NCBI GenBank assembly: GCA_021613375.1
Contig: CM038704.1
Location: 30,318,582-30,382,581 of the forward strand
Length of the DNA stretch: 64,000 nt
Source: Megaleporinus macrocephalus
Taxonomy: Eukaryota > Chordata > Actinopteri > Characiformes > Anostomidae
Reading direction: 5' to 3'
A program made the translations under genes and the position numbers. The notes under the pieces are model-generated. The model saw nothing but the letters and a program-made list of their open reading frames with translations, did no database searches and was not told the DNA's origin. Shown here one piece after another: positions 33,911 through 45,179 of this stretch; within the stretch, counting starts at the first letter, position 1; each line of letters begins with the position of its first letter.

Positions 33911-34685
33911 AACAGACTTACATTAAAAGCTAAACATGCGTTTAATGTATTTCAGTCCTGTACAGGAAAATTCCTGTTTATTTAGCATTTATTTTTCAGC
34001 ACTTTTCCTTTTTCTAAACTCTATTATTCAGCACTTTCCTGGAATAAGGCAGTAAAAGTTACTGCCTTTTGGTTAAAAACAGTAAAAGTAAGATATTAAA
34101 AGTACAGCCATTAACCTATTCAGTACTATTTTCAAACACGCCTAGTAAAAGAACACGTTTAGTTGATTTTCTACATGAGAAGTTTCCCCCTATAGAGTAA
34201 ACATAAACAGTGTTGCAATAGGAGTATTTTTCTTCAAGTGTTACTGCAGAATTTCTGTTCATTTGTTAAATGTTAAAAATGATATGACATGACTTGCACA
34301 TACCTTTTTTCCAATATGTTTAGTTCAGAAACAGTAATTGTGTATTAAATTGTGCAAAAGTGTGTTTGTTGTAGAGGATGTGTAAGTTATTTTGACTTAG
34401 ATAATCAATTTAACACAGCTACAGACTTTGGTTTTGGTCTGAAACTGTTTTGTGTGGGCAGAGCAAGAGATGTTAGCCTTGTGATTGATTAGGAAATGGT
34501 TATGGAATCCTTGCCCACCTTAGGGCCACCCAGTTTATATCAGGAAGAGAGAAATATGTTACAGCAGTCATCTATTACACTTTCAAAAGACAAGTATTAA
34601 TTGACAAAGAGGAACAAAATAAAATCACAGATTTAGGTTTCCTGGAGTTTCGTACTAATTATTCCAAGCCTGTGAAATTACACAG
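33911..34685. other. AT-rich non-coding DNA, nothing recognised
   Basis: AGTAAAAGTTACTGCC and AGTAAAAGTAAG words near 34052-34092 faintly resemble the dispersed element at 48860, but no alignment extends. No gene. Confidence 0.45.
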
Positions 34686-34689
34686 GTAT

Positions 34690-35010
34690 GTACCGACCGG
34701 TCACTTTATCAGGTGCACCTCATTGTACCTTCATTAATATTCCATTTTATCAGCTCCACTCTAATTTGTAGTTGGACAATTACATACAGTAGTTCATTTA
34801 TCTCACTGCATACATTGTTGTTGCGAGTGGATCAGACACAGCATTGAAAACAGGGCCTTGTGGGGTGGGGGCTGGGGGGCATTAAAGGACAATGGGATTA
34901 ATAAAGTATACAGAGAAACAGATGGACTACAGTATGTAACAGTAGAACTACAAAGTGCTCATGGTAAAATGGACAGTGAGTACAAATACAAGGTAGGTAC
35001 AAGGTAGGTG
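34690..35010. mobile_element. MITE-like palindromic DNA-transposon repeat, copy 2
   Basis: Terminal-type words GGTCACTTTATCAGGTGCACC (34699-34719) begin it. The left arm ATTTTATCAGCTCCACT..TTTGTAGTTGGACAATTACATACAGTAGTTCATTT (34743-34799) is answered by the inverted right arm 34914-34977. That right arm is in turn the reverse complement of 2970-3035 in copy 1. The central GAGTGGATCAGACACAGCATTG is a hallmark I recognise from an abundant fish Tc1/mariner-type MITE. A G-rich insertion (34860-34880) sits in the loop. Confidence 0.8.
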
Positions 35011-35029
35011 TGCTTAACAAACTTGTCAG

Positions 35030-35092
35030 TGTATTACATTAGATTAGACTGGATTAGATTATGTTAGGTTAAATTAGGTTAAATTCATATAC
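35030..35092. repeat. imperfect ATTAG / TTAGGTTAAA low-complexity repeat
   Basis: ATTAGATTAGACTGGATTAGATTATG is followed by two copies of TTAGGTTAAA; a short echo lies at 35112-35126. Slippage-type degenerate repeat. Confidence 0.8.
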
Positions 35093-35699
35093 CTTTTTAT
35101 GAATATTTTTATATTAGATTGGATTATTGTTTATTTACATTTCTGGTGTATTTTACTTTGACTCCATACTTTTTAAGAGTAATGTACATAAAAAGAAAAT
35201 AATTGTTTAACTACAGTTAATGTGCATCACTGTGTTATTCCCACCACATGTTTACATCTTCTGTAAGCAAGACAGGAATATAACAGTACAAACGTATTAC
35301 ATAATAGAGCATTTAAAGTCTAAATATATGTACCAAATGTGGTTTACTGAGCTTTAGTGTGACATCATCATTCTCAGACGTGTGCTCTGATCATGTGACT
35401 ATTTAAACCACTATGTCAAAATTTTGCATATGAAACCGAAAAGACATGTGATTTAACTTACAGTCTAATGTTCAGCTGGAAACTCCTTTATCAACTCTTT
35501 TACCGCCTTGCAAACACATAACAACATTTCAGTCACAACTGTGCCCGGAGAGATTTAGTGGGTTAAATGTCACTCGGCAAATGAAAACAAACAAAAACAA
35601 ACTGTAGCAGTTGCAGCGAACAGAGTGTAAGAAAACAGATCAAAAGCCTAATAAAAGAATGAAGACTGTAAGAACCTAATGAAGATTTCCATTTAACAA
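35093..35699. other. AT-rich non-coding DNA, nothing recognised
   Basis: No gene or repeat family. AACAAACAAAAACAAAC (35587-35603) is a short low-complexity patch. Confidence 0.5.
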
Positions 35700-36090
35700 G
35701 ATTTGACACGCTTATAAACATGACACTCGGCTTTTTTTGCAGTCGTTTGTTTAAGCAATTAGCAGCTGGTCCAGCGGCGAACACCAGGGTCATCTGGTGT
35801 ATGACAGGAGAGGTCAGAGGTCAGGCAGCATTTGCGGCGCCGCAGCACAGCGAGCTGCCAGTTTAGCGGCAGCGATCTCCGCCTATTAGCCTTAATATTG
35901 ACAAATGCATAACAGTGGTGTCAAATACTCCTCGGTGATGTGCTTCGCTGGCGCTCTCTGATGCCAGTCCCTCTAGAGCACGCTGCAGATAAACAGATTC
36001 TCTTCAAACAATTCCAATGACAGCCAAATAGCCTGCTTGTCGCTTATAAAAAACCCTCTAATGATGGGTGTCGAGGGAGCGGCCTGCCTC
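35700..36090. promoter_or_regulatory. candidate conserved non-coding element
   Basis: Repeat-free block with GTTTAAGCAATTAGCAGCTGG (NK-type site next to an E-box), GGTCAGAGGTCAGG (35812-35825, a direct repeat of AGGTCA-like halves, nuclear-receptor type), GGCGCCGC, CCTATTAGCCTTAATATTGAC and ATTCCAATGACAG. The paired AGGTCA halves are a specific, testable motif. Confidence 0.45.
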
Positions 36091-36369
36091 CTTGTAGCAG
36101 ACGACTCCCTTGTGTACAAGGACGGGGGGGAGAAAAATAATAACAATCCCTAAAATATTCCTCCGCTCAAAAGGCCCACTACGCCAGAGCATCCCAACCA
36201 ACAAACCTTTTCTGGTTCTACCGCCTTTTCATCTCGCTCGCTCTCATATCTCCCTCTCCCTCCCTGCCTCTCTCGCTCCCTCTCTCTCTCTTTTCCCCGT
36301 CTTCCTTCTAACTCTGGCTCTTTGCCTTTGCGTTCCCGTATGCAAAGTCAACATCCATTAGGATAACCA
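36091..36369. other. unique DNA with a C/T-rich stretch
   Basis: Pyrimidine-rich sequence at 36228-36310. The frame 36110-36361 is low complexity in its second half. No gene. Confidence 0.45.
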
Positions 36370-36930
36370 TTAAAGTGTGGCTTTTCAGAGAGCGCAATTT
36401 TTAGCGTTGACAATTGGACATGATGGGTACACACGTATCAGAACAGAGGCCCTTCCTATCGGATCTGTAGCTGAACACGCTCATGTTCAGGCTCGGTCTC
36501 GGGTGTGTTCAGGCCTCCACGCACTTGCTCCTCATTTCGTAATTAGAGCTGAAACGACGGCAAGATTCTCCGAGACGCAAGTTGTTATGTTCAGGCTACA
36601 AGACACAGCATATTCCCCACGAAGAGAGCGTGTGAGACGTTAAAGGCAAATTCATAGCTGTGTTGTTTTGCTTTTCCCCCCCCCATCTTGTTTTTACTAA
36701 TGCAATGCTGCGTTAAACATGCAGCTGCTTCCTTGCAACACCAGAACCGTTTCACCAATTAGTGGTGAGAGGAAATGTGAGAGAGTGCGTTAAGCTAACT
36801 CTCAGCGTTTTATTAGTTTACCAAAACCACGTCATCTGATTTCCAGCCGCTAATAAAGCGCTTGACGACTGGATTCTGCATCCAGGATGCTGGCCGTTTT
36901 TCTTATTCCAGAGTTAACAAGTTGAAAGCC
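36370..36930. promoter_or_regulatory. candidate conserved non-coding element
   Basis: Balanced block with GCGTTGACAATTGGACATG, several CpGs (36440-36640), CACCAATTAGTGGTGAG (36753-36769, an inverted CACCA/TGGTG pair around AATTA) and GCCGCTAATAAAGCGC. Inferred regulatory. Confidence 0.4.
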
Positions 36931-38190
36931 TGTGCAAGTTTGGTTATATAAAGCGAGACACTTCCCAAGAGTATCATACTTTCTTACAATTATACATTCA
37001 GATATAGAAAGATGTTCGTTTTTAAAGGGAACTCTGACTGTTAAGATTTGTATGCCTTATAAAAGTGTACAAATATAACATAAGCCAATACCATAAACCA
37101 GTAGTAGCCCACCATTGTCACGCCATGATGATGCCATATGGTTGCAGCGGTACATTGTGTAGAAAATAAGACAATCAAAATAACTTTACACCTCATTAAA
37201 GTCATACTTTAGCTAAAGCTGGGTTAGTTCAACAGAGATGGGACATAGCATTATATTTTCTTTCATTACTTCATTTGAGGGCATTTTACATGTAACATTT
37301 ACATATAACAGTACTTTATGAGCAAAATTACATCCTATATTTACTAAAAACAAATGTACCATTTGGCTCCTAAAATGATTAAAAGAAATGCAATACATTA
37401 ATTTCTGATTTAGCCAATCAAAACAGAGAAGCACTCAAAGTTCAACATTGAAAAGTTTAGAGATGTCCAGTTAGTTGACTTTTTTTAGACCCGAAAACTT
37501 CCTGCGTATGTTTTATTAGAGGTGTCCCTCAGCTACTTACTTTAGTTAACAGCCGTCATATGTAGCCTACGGTCTACGTGTACATCATTCGGTTTTGTCA
37601 AAGTTTTGGTGGCACATGATGAAGCCCAACTTCATTCTGGGATACACTACTTAAACAGCACTACTTAAAGCAACTGTTCATTACATACATTTTCAGGTGC
37701 ATTGCAAAATGTCATTAGGGCACAGGGAAGTAAACAGAACTGTTAATGCTAACAATTAAGAACAAATTTGTGTTATGATATTAGAAAAAAAACATCTGTA
37801 GAATAACAGCGTCGTAAGCTGGCCTACAGCAAAGAACAGCATGTGGTCCTTCAGTCATTTTGATGGCATGTAAAGTAGCAACTTGTGAATCCAGTAACAT
37901 GCATGAAGGCTTACTGGCATTTTAAGTGTATCTAGTATACTTAGTAAACAGCTGATCATAGTTTAATAGACATCTGCCAAACAAATGTTCCCTCATGGGT
38001 TATCTGACTGAATTAGACCTGCCCTGCCTTGTTTAATTTAAACACACTAGTGTAGTTATCAAATATGTACAGAGCCCTTTCATTGCATGTATTGATTGTT
38101 ATGATTGACAGTTGCCCCTCCAAAAAAAGTAATGGTGCACTGCATCATATAGGAAGGTGCAAGCATGCATGGCATCGTTGCTTCAGAGCT
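36931..38190. other. AT-rich non-coding DNA
   Basis: AAAGGGAACTCTGACTGTTAAGATTTGTATGCCTTA at about 37024-37059 resembles 24499-24535. No gene was recognised in the remaining 1.1 kb. Confidence 0.45.
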
Positions 38191-38194
38191 TGCA

Positions 38195-38660
38195 GGGCTA
38201 TGCTTTGCCCTGAGAATTGGACTGGTTGAAGAAACAGCACTTTTTTTCCATGCATTAATTGGATTGGTCACCAATAAGAAAGTGGGAGAGGCGCGTGTCT
38301 TCATGACGAGACGCGCTAACGGCTCTTGATTAGCTCCGTTTATCTCTAATTAATTACCTTTACCTAATTAGACGCCCCGTTTCTGCGAGACACGGAGTCA
38401 AGTAGGCCTGATTATTAGCCTGCTCATTGGGCCTTTTACAAAAGGCTGAAATTAATGGAAGGCGTGGAGAGAATCCGCCGTTTTAATTGCACAGGTGTTG
38501 CCTTATGGCGACGCTTCATCATGCCGTGGATTATTAGTGGGGTTTTTCTACAGGGGGACTTTCTGAGAAATTCACCTTGGCAACGCCTCATTAGTTTGGC
38601 TTGTTATTGTATTATTTATTGCGTTTGGCCTTCCCCCCATTACACGGATTGATTCATGGA
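38195..38660. promoter_or_regulatory. candidate conserved non-coding element
   Basis: CATGCATTAATTGGATTGGTCACCAATAAG, CTCTAATTAATTACCTTTACCTAATTAGACG, GAAATTAATGG, CGCCGTTTTAATTGCACAGGTG and GGATTATTAGTGGGG occur within 400 bp, with a CCAAT box and an E-box (CAGGTG). It is among the densest homeodomain-site blocks in the window and free of repeats. Confidence 0.47.
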
Positions 38661-38661
38661 C

Positions 38662-38685
38662 CTCCTCTCTCTCTCTCCCTCTCTC

Positions 38686-38738
<53 letters not shown>

Positions 38739-38739
38739 G
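38662..38739. repeat. (CT)n microsatellite
   Basis: A CT array with three CCCT interruptions, separating two enhancer-like blocks. Confidence 0.97.
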
Positions 38740-39110
38740 GTGTTCTGTTGTTCTCAGCATGGTCAGGCTGGGGGGAATGATAAAGTCTGTGGAAAAGCCC
38801 TCGTTGCTGATGGGGATTGCTGCTGCGCGCAGTGTAAAAAGTGATCGCGTTTAATTAGAGGTGAATTACAATCCGCTGTGGAGCTTTAGTCGGGCCTTAG
38901 CGCTCATAGTGTGTTTTCCCAACCAGATTAAGAAATTGACCCTTATAAAACTCTTCATAATAAAACAGGAGCACGCAGCCCGCTTTAAGGTGCCCTACCC
39001 ACATTTTGTCCAAGCACTATCTTCATCAAAGAGCCTGCTTTAACTCATAATCCTGACAAGCTCTGGCTATAGCTCCCTCCCCCCACCTTTAAAGATGAAT
39101 ATTATTACAA
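38740..39110. promoter_or_regulatory. candidate conserved non-coding element
   Basis: GTGATCGCGTTTAATTAGAGGTGAATTACAATCC (38842-38875) and GATTAAGAAATTGACCC, CTTCATAATAAAACAGG. The CGTTTAATTAG and GAATTACAATC words suggest closely spaced homeodomain sites. It continues the block on the left of the CT array. Confidence 0.42.
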
Positions 39111-40437
39111 TGGAGGGTGAATGTATAATGCTTAAGGGGCCCATGCAAAATTTATCACGCGCATATTATATGGATGGGTCACACGGAGACATGTAAGACT
39201 TATCCAGAGTTTGACATCAAGTGAGCGAGATGTGGAAGCATACAGTTTCTCGTTGGTAAATGAATGTTTAAAAAGCGGGATTAACAGTTGACCCGACCTT
39301 CTAGTTCTCCTTGACTAGAATGTAGACAGTCACACATGCATGGGGCGAATATGCATAAGGACATAACATTTTAATTCAGTCCCACACCTGGCCTGAACCT
39401 TGAATGACCACACTTAAGTCAGGCTAAATGAGCGTCTTTGCAGTGCTGAACTTGCTGCGCTGCTCGTTTGCAGCCATGGACAGAATGACCCTATAGAGGC
39501 CTGAAATGCTTTTCTGGGACAAATTTAAAGAAATAAGTTCTTTTACCTCATTATGTAACGTGCATCATAAATGCATTGTTTCAATTATTTATCTGCTTTT
39601 TATGGATTCATTTACCTGCAGAGGATCATTGTGGTGGGACAATACATGTGTTGATGAACACTAGGATTAAGTATGGCCAAATATAACTAAGCATCACAGC
39701 AGTAAAAAAGTACAAGCTATATAATGTTTTAACTTAAAATTAGTACATACAATATAAAATTATAATAGATATAACAAATGTTTTTTTGAGATAAAACAGG
39801 AATTCCCAAACCTGTACCTGAAATTATTATTAAAAGATATTGATCAAATAAGACAACCATAAAAGGCTTAAACCTGTCACTATCGGATAAACAAACATTT
39901 AAAGCTTTCATCTTTGAAGACAAAGTCATGCTAAACTCTTGCTTCAAATCTTAGAAAATCCAAATATGTTGCTGCCCATCCTTTCACTTTAAAAAAAGTT
40001 CAACACTGTGAGTCTGAAAGAATGTGAAGCTGCCAAATATATATTTTTTTAAATATTCAGATACTATTAAAACAGTAAGTCATGGTTGTACATATATCAG
40101 TATGTATATTCAACTTTTTCAAAGCGTTTTTTATGACAACTCAGTATAACTTGCAGTTATCATCTAATACTGGCTTTGCCTCCTCAGTACTTTATTAAGC
40201 TAAATCAAGATTGCTGGTGAAGGAATTCAATAAATTCATAGTATGCCTGGGGAATCCAGGAGAAATCTGGAACTAAACTTTGTTCTGCAAATTGGTGTAC
40301 AAGATATTATCTTCCTTCTTTTAAAGTAAGATATTAATGCTCTTTTGTAACATTAACTTTGTAACATTTGTACTTTGTATCTTCTTTTTGGTGAAAATAC
40401 AATTATTGCTAAAATGGTCTGTATGTATAGGTATGTT
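39111..40437. other. AT-rich non-coding DNA, nothing confident
   Basis: 39110-39480 is moderately balanced and might extend the preceding regulatory block (GCATATTATATGGATGG, GGGCGAATATGCATAAGG). From 39510 it is AT-rich with no recognised gene or repeat. Confidence 0.45.
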
Positions 40438-40625
40438 CAGTGGTGCTTGAAAGTAGTAGTGTAAATACATACATGAACAAATATAATGTTTTTTCTTTCA
40501 TTTGTTTTATTGATTCCCTTGTATCCAATTTTAGGACTTGTTTGAGGATCTAATTATGTTTTAGGTTATGTTTATGCAGAAATATAGAAAATGCACAAAG
40601 GGTTTACAAAAGGTTTTGGGGATCA
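40438..40625. mobile_element. internally deleted Tc1-like element (both ends, no transposase)
   Basis: It starts with CAGTGGTGCTTGAAAG (40438-40453), a Tc1 terminal inverted repeat I recognise. It continues with the 3' non-coding tail of the same family: AATATAATGTTTTTTC, CATTTGTTTTATTG, GGACTTGTTTGAGGATCTAA, ATTATGTTTTAGGTTATGTTTATGCAGAAATATAGAAAATGC. The right terminus (GGGTTTACAAAAGG) is eroded. The transposase region is missing, so this is a MITE-like remnant of probably the same Tc1 family as 60695-61165. Confidence 0.75.
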
Positions 40626-42295
40626 GTACAATTTGTATTTATTAAAGTTGAATATCTACTTATATAACTGTAGTTAAGTAAGAATTTCAATGATTGTACA
40701 TACACTACAGATGTCACCTTGTATTTCTTTGAGTGGGGAGACTTGCAGTGGTCCTGACATGAAACACGTTAGCCTGTTGAAAAGCGGTATTGATTGTAAA
40801 TGTCACCACGTGAATCCATGTGCAGGCTGACAGCTTACAGTGAGGCAGCTCAGAAAATGTCTAAGCTGAAAAATATCACCATGGCGAGCAGGGAATGGTC
40901 CAGGAGGCAGTGGAGGGGAGGGGCTCTGGGGGAAAGCAGTGGCCTAAAGGAGATAAAAATAAGACGTGCAAGTGACAAAGATGCATTGACCTGCATCAGG
41001 CACAAAGAAAGACGCCCTTGAACAGTGTAGGCATGCGGCTGAAGGAAGGTTCAGTCACCACGACTTTGTCACTCATCAACCTGACACCTCCATCACCAGC
41101 TGCTTCTCTCGTCTCCATTCTGCTTTCTTATCTCAAGTTGGCCCACTTAAAGTGATCGTTCATGTACACAAATGTCCCTAAATATTTTTCCCCAAATATG
41201 GTCAAGCAGGGCATGTTTGGTATGCAATTCTTTTTTCTCATTTTGTTTTGCACTGAAGCTTCAAGACTTATGACTAATGGTCAGTGGTTTAGTTAATATA
41301 ATATTAACATTGTGCAAACTGCCTGATTCAATCCTCACAAACTCACACCAATCGAGCTGTTAAATAATCTTAAAAAGCAATGTTTGTCCAGATTTTTGTC
41401 ATGATGTAAATGCCATTAGGACAGGATATGTTTTATAGACCTATTTCTGTTAAGTAATGTTGCCCTTGGATGTCTGCAGTTTTTATGATCAGTTCATTTG
41501 GGATAAGATGTTGTTGTCACTGGAAACACTTCCATGTATAATACATTTGATTGCACAAAGCATGTTCTTTACTTTAATAAGGTCATTTATGTAAAATAAC
41601 TACTTGTTAGTGAATGCATGAATTAAACTGGATTATATATATTCTACGAGATATTTCAATAAGCAATAAGCATTTACTTCATTACCGCAGAAAAGATCAC
41701 AAGATCAACAAACTTCTGGAAATCAAGAAAATATTGTTCCTTTTCACTATATGTATGTTAAATTGTGTTTATTGCAATGACATATAGTATTTTTAGAAAC
41801 ACACTTACTAACTGGTTCTAAATAATTTTGCACAGCATTTTCCTAGTTTGACCATTTAGTTTGAAGCCCAACTACAGCCCATGCTGTTATATGTTTTGCT
41901 TTTTTTTTTTTTTGCACACTGTTGTTGTTTCTTTAGTCTACTTATTCAAATATAGCATTTAAAAGGGCAGTTCAACAATGGATGTCTTTATAAAACCAAA
42001 GTGAATTTGTTTTTTCACTAATGGAGTTAGAGCCTGTAGATCATAAACAAGCAAGACGATCATAGAGGAGTTAAAACATGCAGCCATTGTTGCTTTGACT
42101 TCTGTGATGGCACCTGGAAACTGTATTCACCCAGTACAAATCATGTGATTTTCATGTTCAGTTCATGTGATCCCTGCATCATATAGTTATTTATATTTTA
42201 TTATAATTTTATGATCGTGTTTTTATTGTTGTACTTGAGGTAGGGCTAGTCTGTTCTGTTCATTTTAAGTCAAAGAGAATACAATTAAGTGCTTT
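40626..42295. other. non-coding DNA, nothing recognised
   Basis: About 1.7 kb without supported gene or repeat. A T13 run lies near 41900. A balanced patch at 40790-41110 has a 73-codon frame with no family resemblance. Confidence 0.5.
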
Positions 42296-42299
42296 ATAC

Positions 42300-42785
42300 A
42301 GCCAATCAAATGAATACTCTAAACAGAAAGGGGGCAACATATCACCTGAAAGTTGTCCACATCAATTAGAATAAACACAGAAATACACAGTCCCTCCTTC
42401 TCCTTCTTCGCTCCTTACCAGTCTAGAAGAAAAGTTGTTCAGCATCAAACAGTTGTGGAAAGCAACACCAATGTTCATTCTTGCTTTGATTATATTTATA
42501 TCACTTTGTTGCAGGTCACTATCCAATAGCTTTGTTGCCTTTATTATTCTTTTCACTGGCTACCTGTCCTTAAATCATCTAATCAGCAGGAGAACCTTCA
42601 ACATTAGAACAAGAGGTTAAAACACCATCGAGGCAGTGCTACCTTTTCACCCTCTTATGTTGGACTGATGGCAGGCTCATCACTACACTGATTTGCTATC
42701 ACCTTAAAGTGATACAAAGTGATATTATCAGACGGGACAGGCCACACAGTACATGGATGTTTTTGACATACAGTATGAAAGCGGT
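42300..42785 (+). repeat. dispersed repeat family A, copy 3
   Basis: Left half matches copy 1 (GGGGGCAACATATCACCTG, CTTACCAGTCTAGA, AGTTGTGGAAAGCAACACCAATG). Right half matches both other copies (ATTCTTTTCACTGGCTACCTGTCCTTAAATCATCTAATCAGCAGGAGAACCTTCAAC, GGTTAAAACACCATCG, CCTCTTATGTTGGACTGATGGCAGG, GTGATATTATCAGACGGGACAGGCC). A 61-codon frame (42435-42620) begins with a hydrophobic stretch comparable to the Leu/Val-rich frame in copy 1. Frameshifts relative to copy 1 are visible near 42615. Identity unknown. Confidence 0.8.
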
Positions 42786-43940
42786 ATATAATATTAGGTA
42801 ATTTTGTTATGTTTTTATTGAAAAATCTTATTGTATGTTTAAAACAGTTTACAGGATGCGACAGAAAATTTAATAACATAATAGTTTGCAAGGGATTGAT
42901 ACAACCTTGCGTTACTTGTTCTGTTGATGTTATAGTAGTTAAAAGGGCTGCTAATCCTTACTCCTGTTTACTCAATCTTAGCTTGTAAAATGAATAGCAT
43001 GCTAATAGGTATGTAGTTTGCACAATGCTGTACTAATAAGCATCCATTATTTGTTAGCTACAGCTACAGTTTGCATAGTAAATAAGAGGTTTTGGGAACC
43101 CATGGGTCTTTTTGAACATGTAAAGCAAGGCCCAGAGCATCGTACCATCGCTGTACTCATGTATGGTCATAAACTCCTTCTCCAGCCCATTTAACATCAT
43201 TCGGGTTATCAAGACTTCTCCCTCTTTCTTGCGTTTTCGCTGTCTGACCTGGTCTGATGGCACCTCTGCTGATAAGTGTGTTGTAAGACATCTGTACCCA
43301 ACCATGGTCAAGGTAAGTGACCTGGAAACATATAGCCAACCAGACACAAATGTATTCTCCAGACTTTACTCATGAAGACATAGCAGCCTAACAGACAGCC
43401 ACTTTGTGTTTGTATTTCAGTGTCGGCAGCTGCTCTTTACGTTGTGTGAACATTTCCTGCAGAATGGGTCAACTGAAATGGGCCACAATTATTATTATTC
43501 AGAATGAAAGCTTGTTACATTCATGTTAAGAATGTTTTTCCTAAACCTTCTTTCAGAGATGCAAGGTTTTGCTACGACAGCAACAATTTGTATTCTATTT
43601 GTTCCCTTATAACCACTCTTTGTTTCTCCATTGCTCTTTTAGATTTGCTTGGCAGAATACAAAGTACAAAGGTTTGTGATTTATCACCATGTCCATGTTT
43701 TGTCCATACACAGTGTATATAGCTCTGGAAATAACAATTGTAAGACTACAGGCAAAATACATCTTAGCCTGTGCGCCACACGCTCTGAAATATGCATAGC
43801 ATGCACTTTCAGCGAACATAAAGTGTGTGTGCATTGCTCGCCAGCCTTGTGATTTACCTGACACGTCCATATCAACATGGCTAATCAGTACAGACACATA
43901 CACCAGGCAACTTTCTGTATTTGTCTACGTTTCATTGCCC
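42786..43940. other. AT-rich non-coding DNA, nothing recognised
   Basis: Several short overlapping frames on both strands at 43607-43903, none with family resemblance. No repeat family identified. Confidence 0.5.
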
Positions 43941-43944
43941 GCTT

Positions 43945-44540
43945 GACAAAGGCCTTTATTTCATCAGTTAACTGTAAGCGATCACCCAATGTGACAAAGC
44001 CTTAATGAGGGCCTGTTCTGACTCCCTAAGCACTTCACAGGGACTATATCTGGGAGAATAGCAGGCAGACTCGGCGTGTTCAGTGGATCGGAATGAGTGA
44101 AATTAGCAGAAGTGATATGACACAGTCTGTCATTAGTGATTACGTTATCATTTGGCTCCGCATCAGCTTGAGCATATTCCCCAATGGCTTTAATTCCCTT
44201 AAAAAAAAAAGAAAGAAAAAAGTGCAGCAGGTATTAAATGTGGGATGAAAGCCGTTGTGTCACATTAGGCACAAAAAATATGAGGGACATATGTCTGAGC
44301 AAACATGCCCTCACTGTTAGTGAACGTCAATCAGCAAAGAAAGGAGAAAATCAAGCACTGGCGCTGGCAGAGACAAAAGAGGAGGATAAAGGAGGAGGCT
44401 TTGAACTGCCGAGATGCTGCCATGTCACTTTAGGAGTCGATTAAGGCCCATTAATGTGTGTCTGCATGTGAGACTACTGCTCATTTCAAACATTTAGTGA
44501 TTAAAGGACACTCATGTGTTACGGTAAACATGGCAGATGA
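43945..44540. promoter_or_regulatory. candidate conserved non-coding elements
   Basis: Repeat-poor except for an A-rich run (44200-44221). Words include CAGTTAACTGTAAG, GAGTGAAATTAGCAG, TGTCATTAGTGATTACGTTATC (44130-44151) and GATTAAGGCCCATTAATGTG. Inferred enhancer-like. Confidence 0.36.
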
Positions 44541-45179
44541 AAAGCTCCCCACTGAAACCCCCCCACGCCCCACCCCCCCGTAGGGAACACGCCTCAGTCT
44601 TTGCTGGGCTACAGAGAGCTGACGGTATGTGTGCTGTGTGTCTGCAGCTGGCGGAGGAAGTCTTATTGTCCTATTTTCCTGACGCAGGTGCTGGCCCTCT
44701 CAGACGGAGCAGGGCTATTTAAAAAAAAATCTGCTGTCATATTTGTTTCGTCCTGTTCTGCATTCAATTCACTTATGCATTATTTTAAGCGCCATATTGC
44801 CGGCCCGTTCAGTTCAGATTGGAGCAGTAAGCAGATTTAATGGCAGGATGTGAGGTCAGGACATGGTGTGGCTATGCAGCAAGAGCCAGTTAGGTGGGCC
44901 AAAGCCCAGATACTAACCTCAAGGTCAGACCAGCTTACCATTTATAGCCCTATTGGAGATGAGTTTAGCCTTTACTATCAAAGTCAGTCATTTTAAACTA
45001 CTATAAACATGTTTTTTGTAGTTTTAGTACATGTCAAGTGAATAAGCTGATCCTGGAGATTCATCAGTAATACTTTCTAAGAGGCACTACAGTAGTGAAG
45101 TAGTGTGAAGTGGTGCAGAGTGTAAAATAGAGTGTAAAAGTAATTTGTGCTCCCAAAGTAATGTTTTAGTGTTTTACAT
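44541..45179. other. unique DNA, left half possibly regulatory
   Basis: C-rich patch at 44555-44580. 44640-44850 is balanced (CTTATGCATTATTTTAAGCGCC). 44880-45179 is unique with short AGTGAAGTAGTGTGAAGTGG low complexity near 45095. No gene. Confidence 0.42.
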
